From NCBI GenBank assembly GCA_003551745.1, contig PUNI01000384.1, positions 1 through 5,887 of the forward strand: DNA of 5,887 bases, written 5' to 3'. The notes below the pieces were generated by a model. It worked only from the letters and a program-made list of their open reading frames with translations. It searched no databases and had not been told where the DNA came from. A program made the position numbers and the translations under genes. Positions 5,189 through 5,887 of the stretch are shown piece by piece (within the stretch, counting starts at the first letter, position 1; each line of letters starts with the position of its first letter). The stretch is from Paracoccaceae bacterium (lineage in GTDB: Bacteria; Pseudomonadota; Alphaproteobacteria; Rhodobacterales; Rhodobacteraceae).

Positions 5189-5887
5189 ATGCGATTGATG
5201 GTGGTCCTGATCGGGCTGCTGCTCGCCCAGCCGGCTCTGGCCGACCGCCGCGGCACGGTGGCGGTCAGTGCCGAGCTCATGACCGAGGCCGAGCTCGAGG
5301 CCGGGGCGCTGCTGGAGGTGCTGCAGCGGCGCGGGTTCGAGGCAACCGGCGGCAGCGAGCTGTCGGCCGCCGAGATGCGCGACGCTCTAACCGAGCTGCA
5401 CGCCGGCGGCGCACCGGCCGAACGCCTGGTCGTGGCGCTGATCGGACGTTTCGTGCATGCCCCCACGTCCCCCACCGGAGGCTGGTTCCTCGCGGCCGGC
5501 GACAGTCCGGTGGATCTGGTGACGGCCGGAGCGCAGGGCATCGATCTGGCGACGGTCTTCCAGATCGCCACGCTTGCGCCGGCCGGCGCCGTGATCCTGC
5601 TTGGCGAGGTGGAGGGCGAGGTCGGGGCGGGGCTGGAGCCCGGTGCCGGCCCGCTCGATCCGCTGCCGCAGGGCATCACCGTCATCCGTGGTCCGGCCGA
5701 AGCGGTGGCCGAGCTTCTGGCGGGCGACCTGCTGGCGCCGGGCGTTGCGGTCACCGCCGCGCTGGAGGCTAGGCCGGAGCTCGAGGGCGCGGGGCTGCTG
5801 CTGCCGGGCCTCGCGCTGATCCCGGCCGGCGAGGCGGAGGTGGAGGTTGTTCCGCCCCCGCTCGACGCCATCTCGGCGGCCGAGGCG
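5189..5887 (+). CDS. Exported caspase-like-fold protein, paralogue of the preceding gene, 3'-truncated
   Basis: The frame runs from ATG 5189 without a stop to the window edge, giving 233 visible residues. A clean signal peptide (1-18) ends in PALA, with cleavage before Asp19. The rest aligns with the caspase-like domain of the upstream protein: GF at 49-50 matches AAAGFRV; AERLVVALIGRF (77-88) matches PERLVILLAGHF; GGWFLA matches QSWFLG; GAVILLG (133-139) is identical; GLEPGAGPL matches GLAPGIGPL; and PQGITVI matches PQGVAVI. Arg87 replaces the catalytic-position His104 of the neighbour, the Cys-equivalent region reads LLGEVEGE, and no cysteine occurs in the visible part. The first-strand IGN motif has also gone (VAVSAEL). 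It is therefore a more degenerate pseudoenzyme, recognisable mainly through its neighbour. The gene lies 77 nt downstream and is probably co-transcribed. Whether it also carries repeats or peptidoglycan-binding domains lies beyond the window. Confidence 0.75.
   Translation, partial: MRLMVVLIGLLLAQPALADRRGTVAVSAELMTEAELEAGALLEVLQRRGFEATGGSELSAAEMRDALTELHAGGAPAERLVVALIGRFVHAPTSPTGGWFLAAGDSPVDLVTAGAQGIDLATVFQIATLAPAGAVILLGEVEGEVGAGLEPGAGPLDPLPQGITVIRGPAEAVAELLAGDLLAPGVAVTAALEARPELEGAGLLLPGLALIPAGEAEVEVVPPPLDAISAAEA

Noticed and set aside
5053..5871. 272-codon open frame on the minus strand
   Set aside because: Its translation is Ser/Ala/Pro-rich without domains. The + strand frame from 5189 has an ideal ribosome-binding site, a signal peptide and homology to its neighbour.

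Overview
The window is a stretch of very GC-rich chromosome. Every gene is on the + strand, gaps are short, and codons strongly prefer G or C in the third position. Gene content and protein style fit an alphaproteobacterium, most likely of the Rhodobacterales/Paracoccaceae type. That assignment is an inference from composition and gene families, not from a marker gene.

Positions 3-3273 hold the tail of a transport and activation operon. It contains the C-terminal part of a periplasmic substrate-binding protein of the branched-chain amino acid (LivJ/LivK, HAAT) type, a complete LivF-type ABC ATPase, and a complete protein of the phenylacetate-CoA ligase (PaaK-like) family. The permeases, the second ATPase and the start of the binding protein presumably lie upstream. 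An ABC importer beside an acyl/aryl-CoA ligase suggests uptake of an aromatic or other organic acid followed by CoA activation, rather than simple leucine uptake. A strong 13-bp GC hairpin lies between the binding-protein gene and the ATPase gene, where it could set a step-down in expression.

Positions 3324-5887 hold two adjacent, related exported proteins. The first (595 aa) has a signal peptide, a caspase-like (peptidase C14-type) fold domain with no cysteine anywhere in the protein, four helical repeats of about 40 residues with a conserved Trp/Tyr/Pro pattern, and two peptidoglycan-binding domains of the PG_binding_1 type. The second, cut off by the window end, has its own signal peptide and strong ribosome-binding site. 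Its visible part is a divergent copy of the same caspase-like domain that has also lost the histidine at the catalytic position. The pair looks like a tandem duplication of a catalytically dead, probably periplasmic, wall-associated pseudocaspase. This is the most unusual content of the window.

No RNA genes, CRISPR arrays, insertion sequences or clear promoters were seen. No stretch over 300 bases is without a gene; the largest gap is 77 bases.
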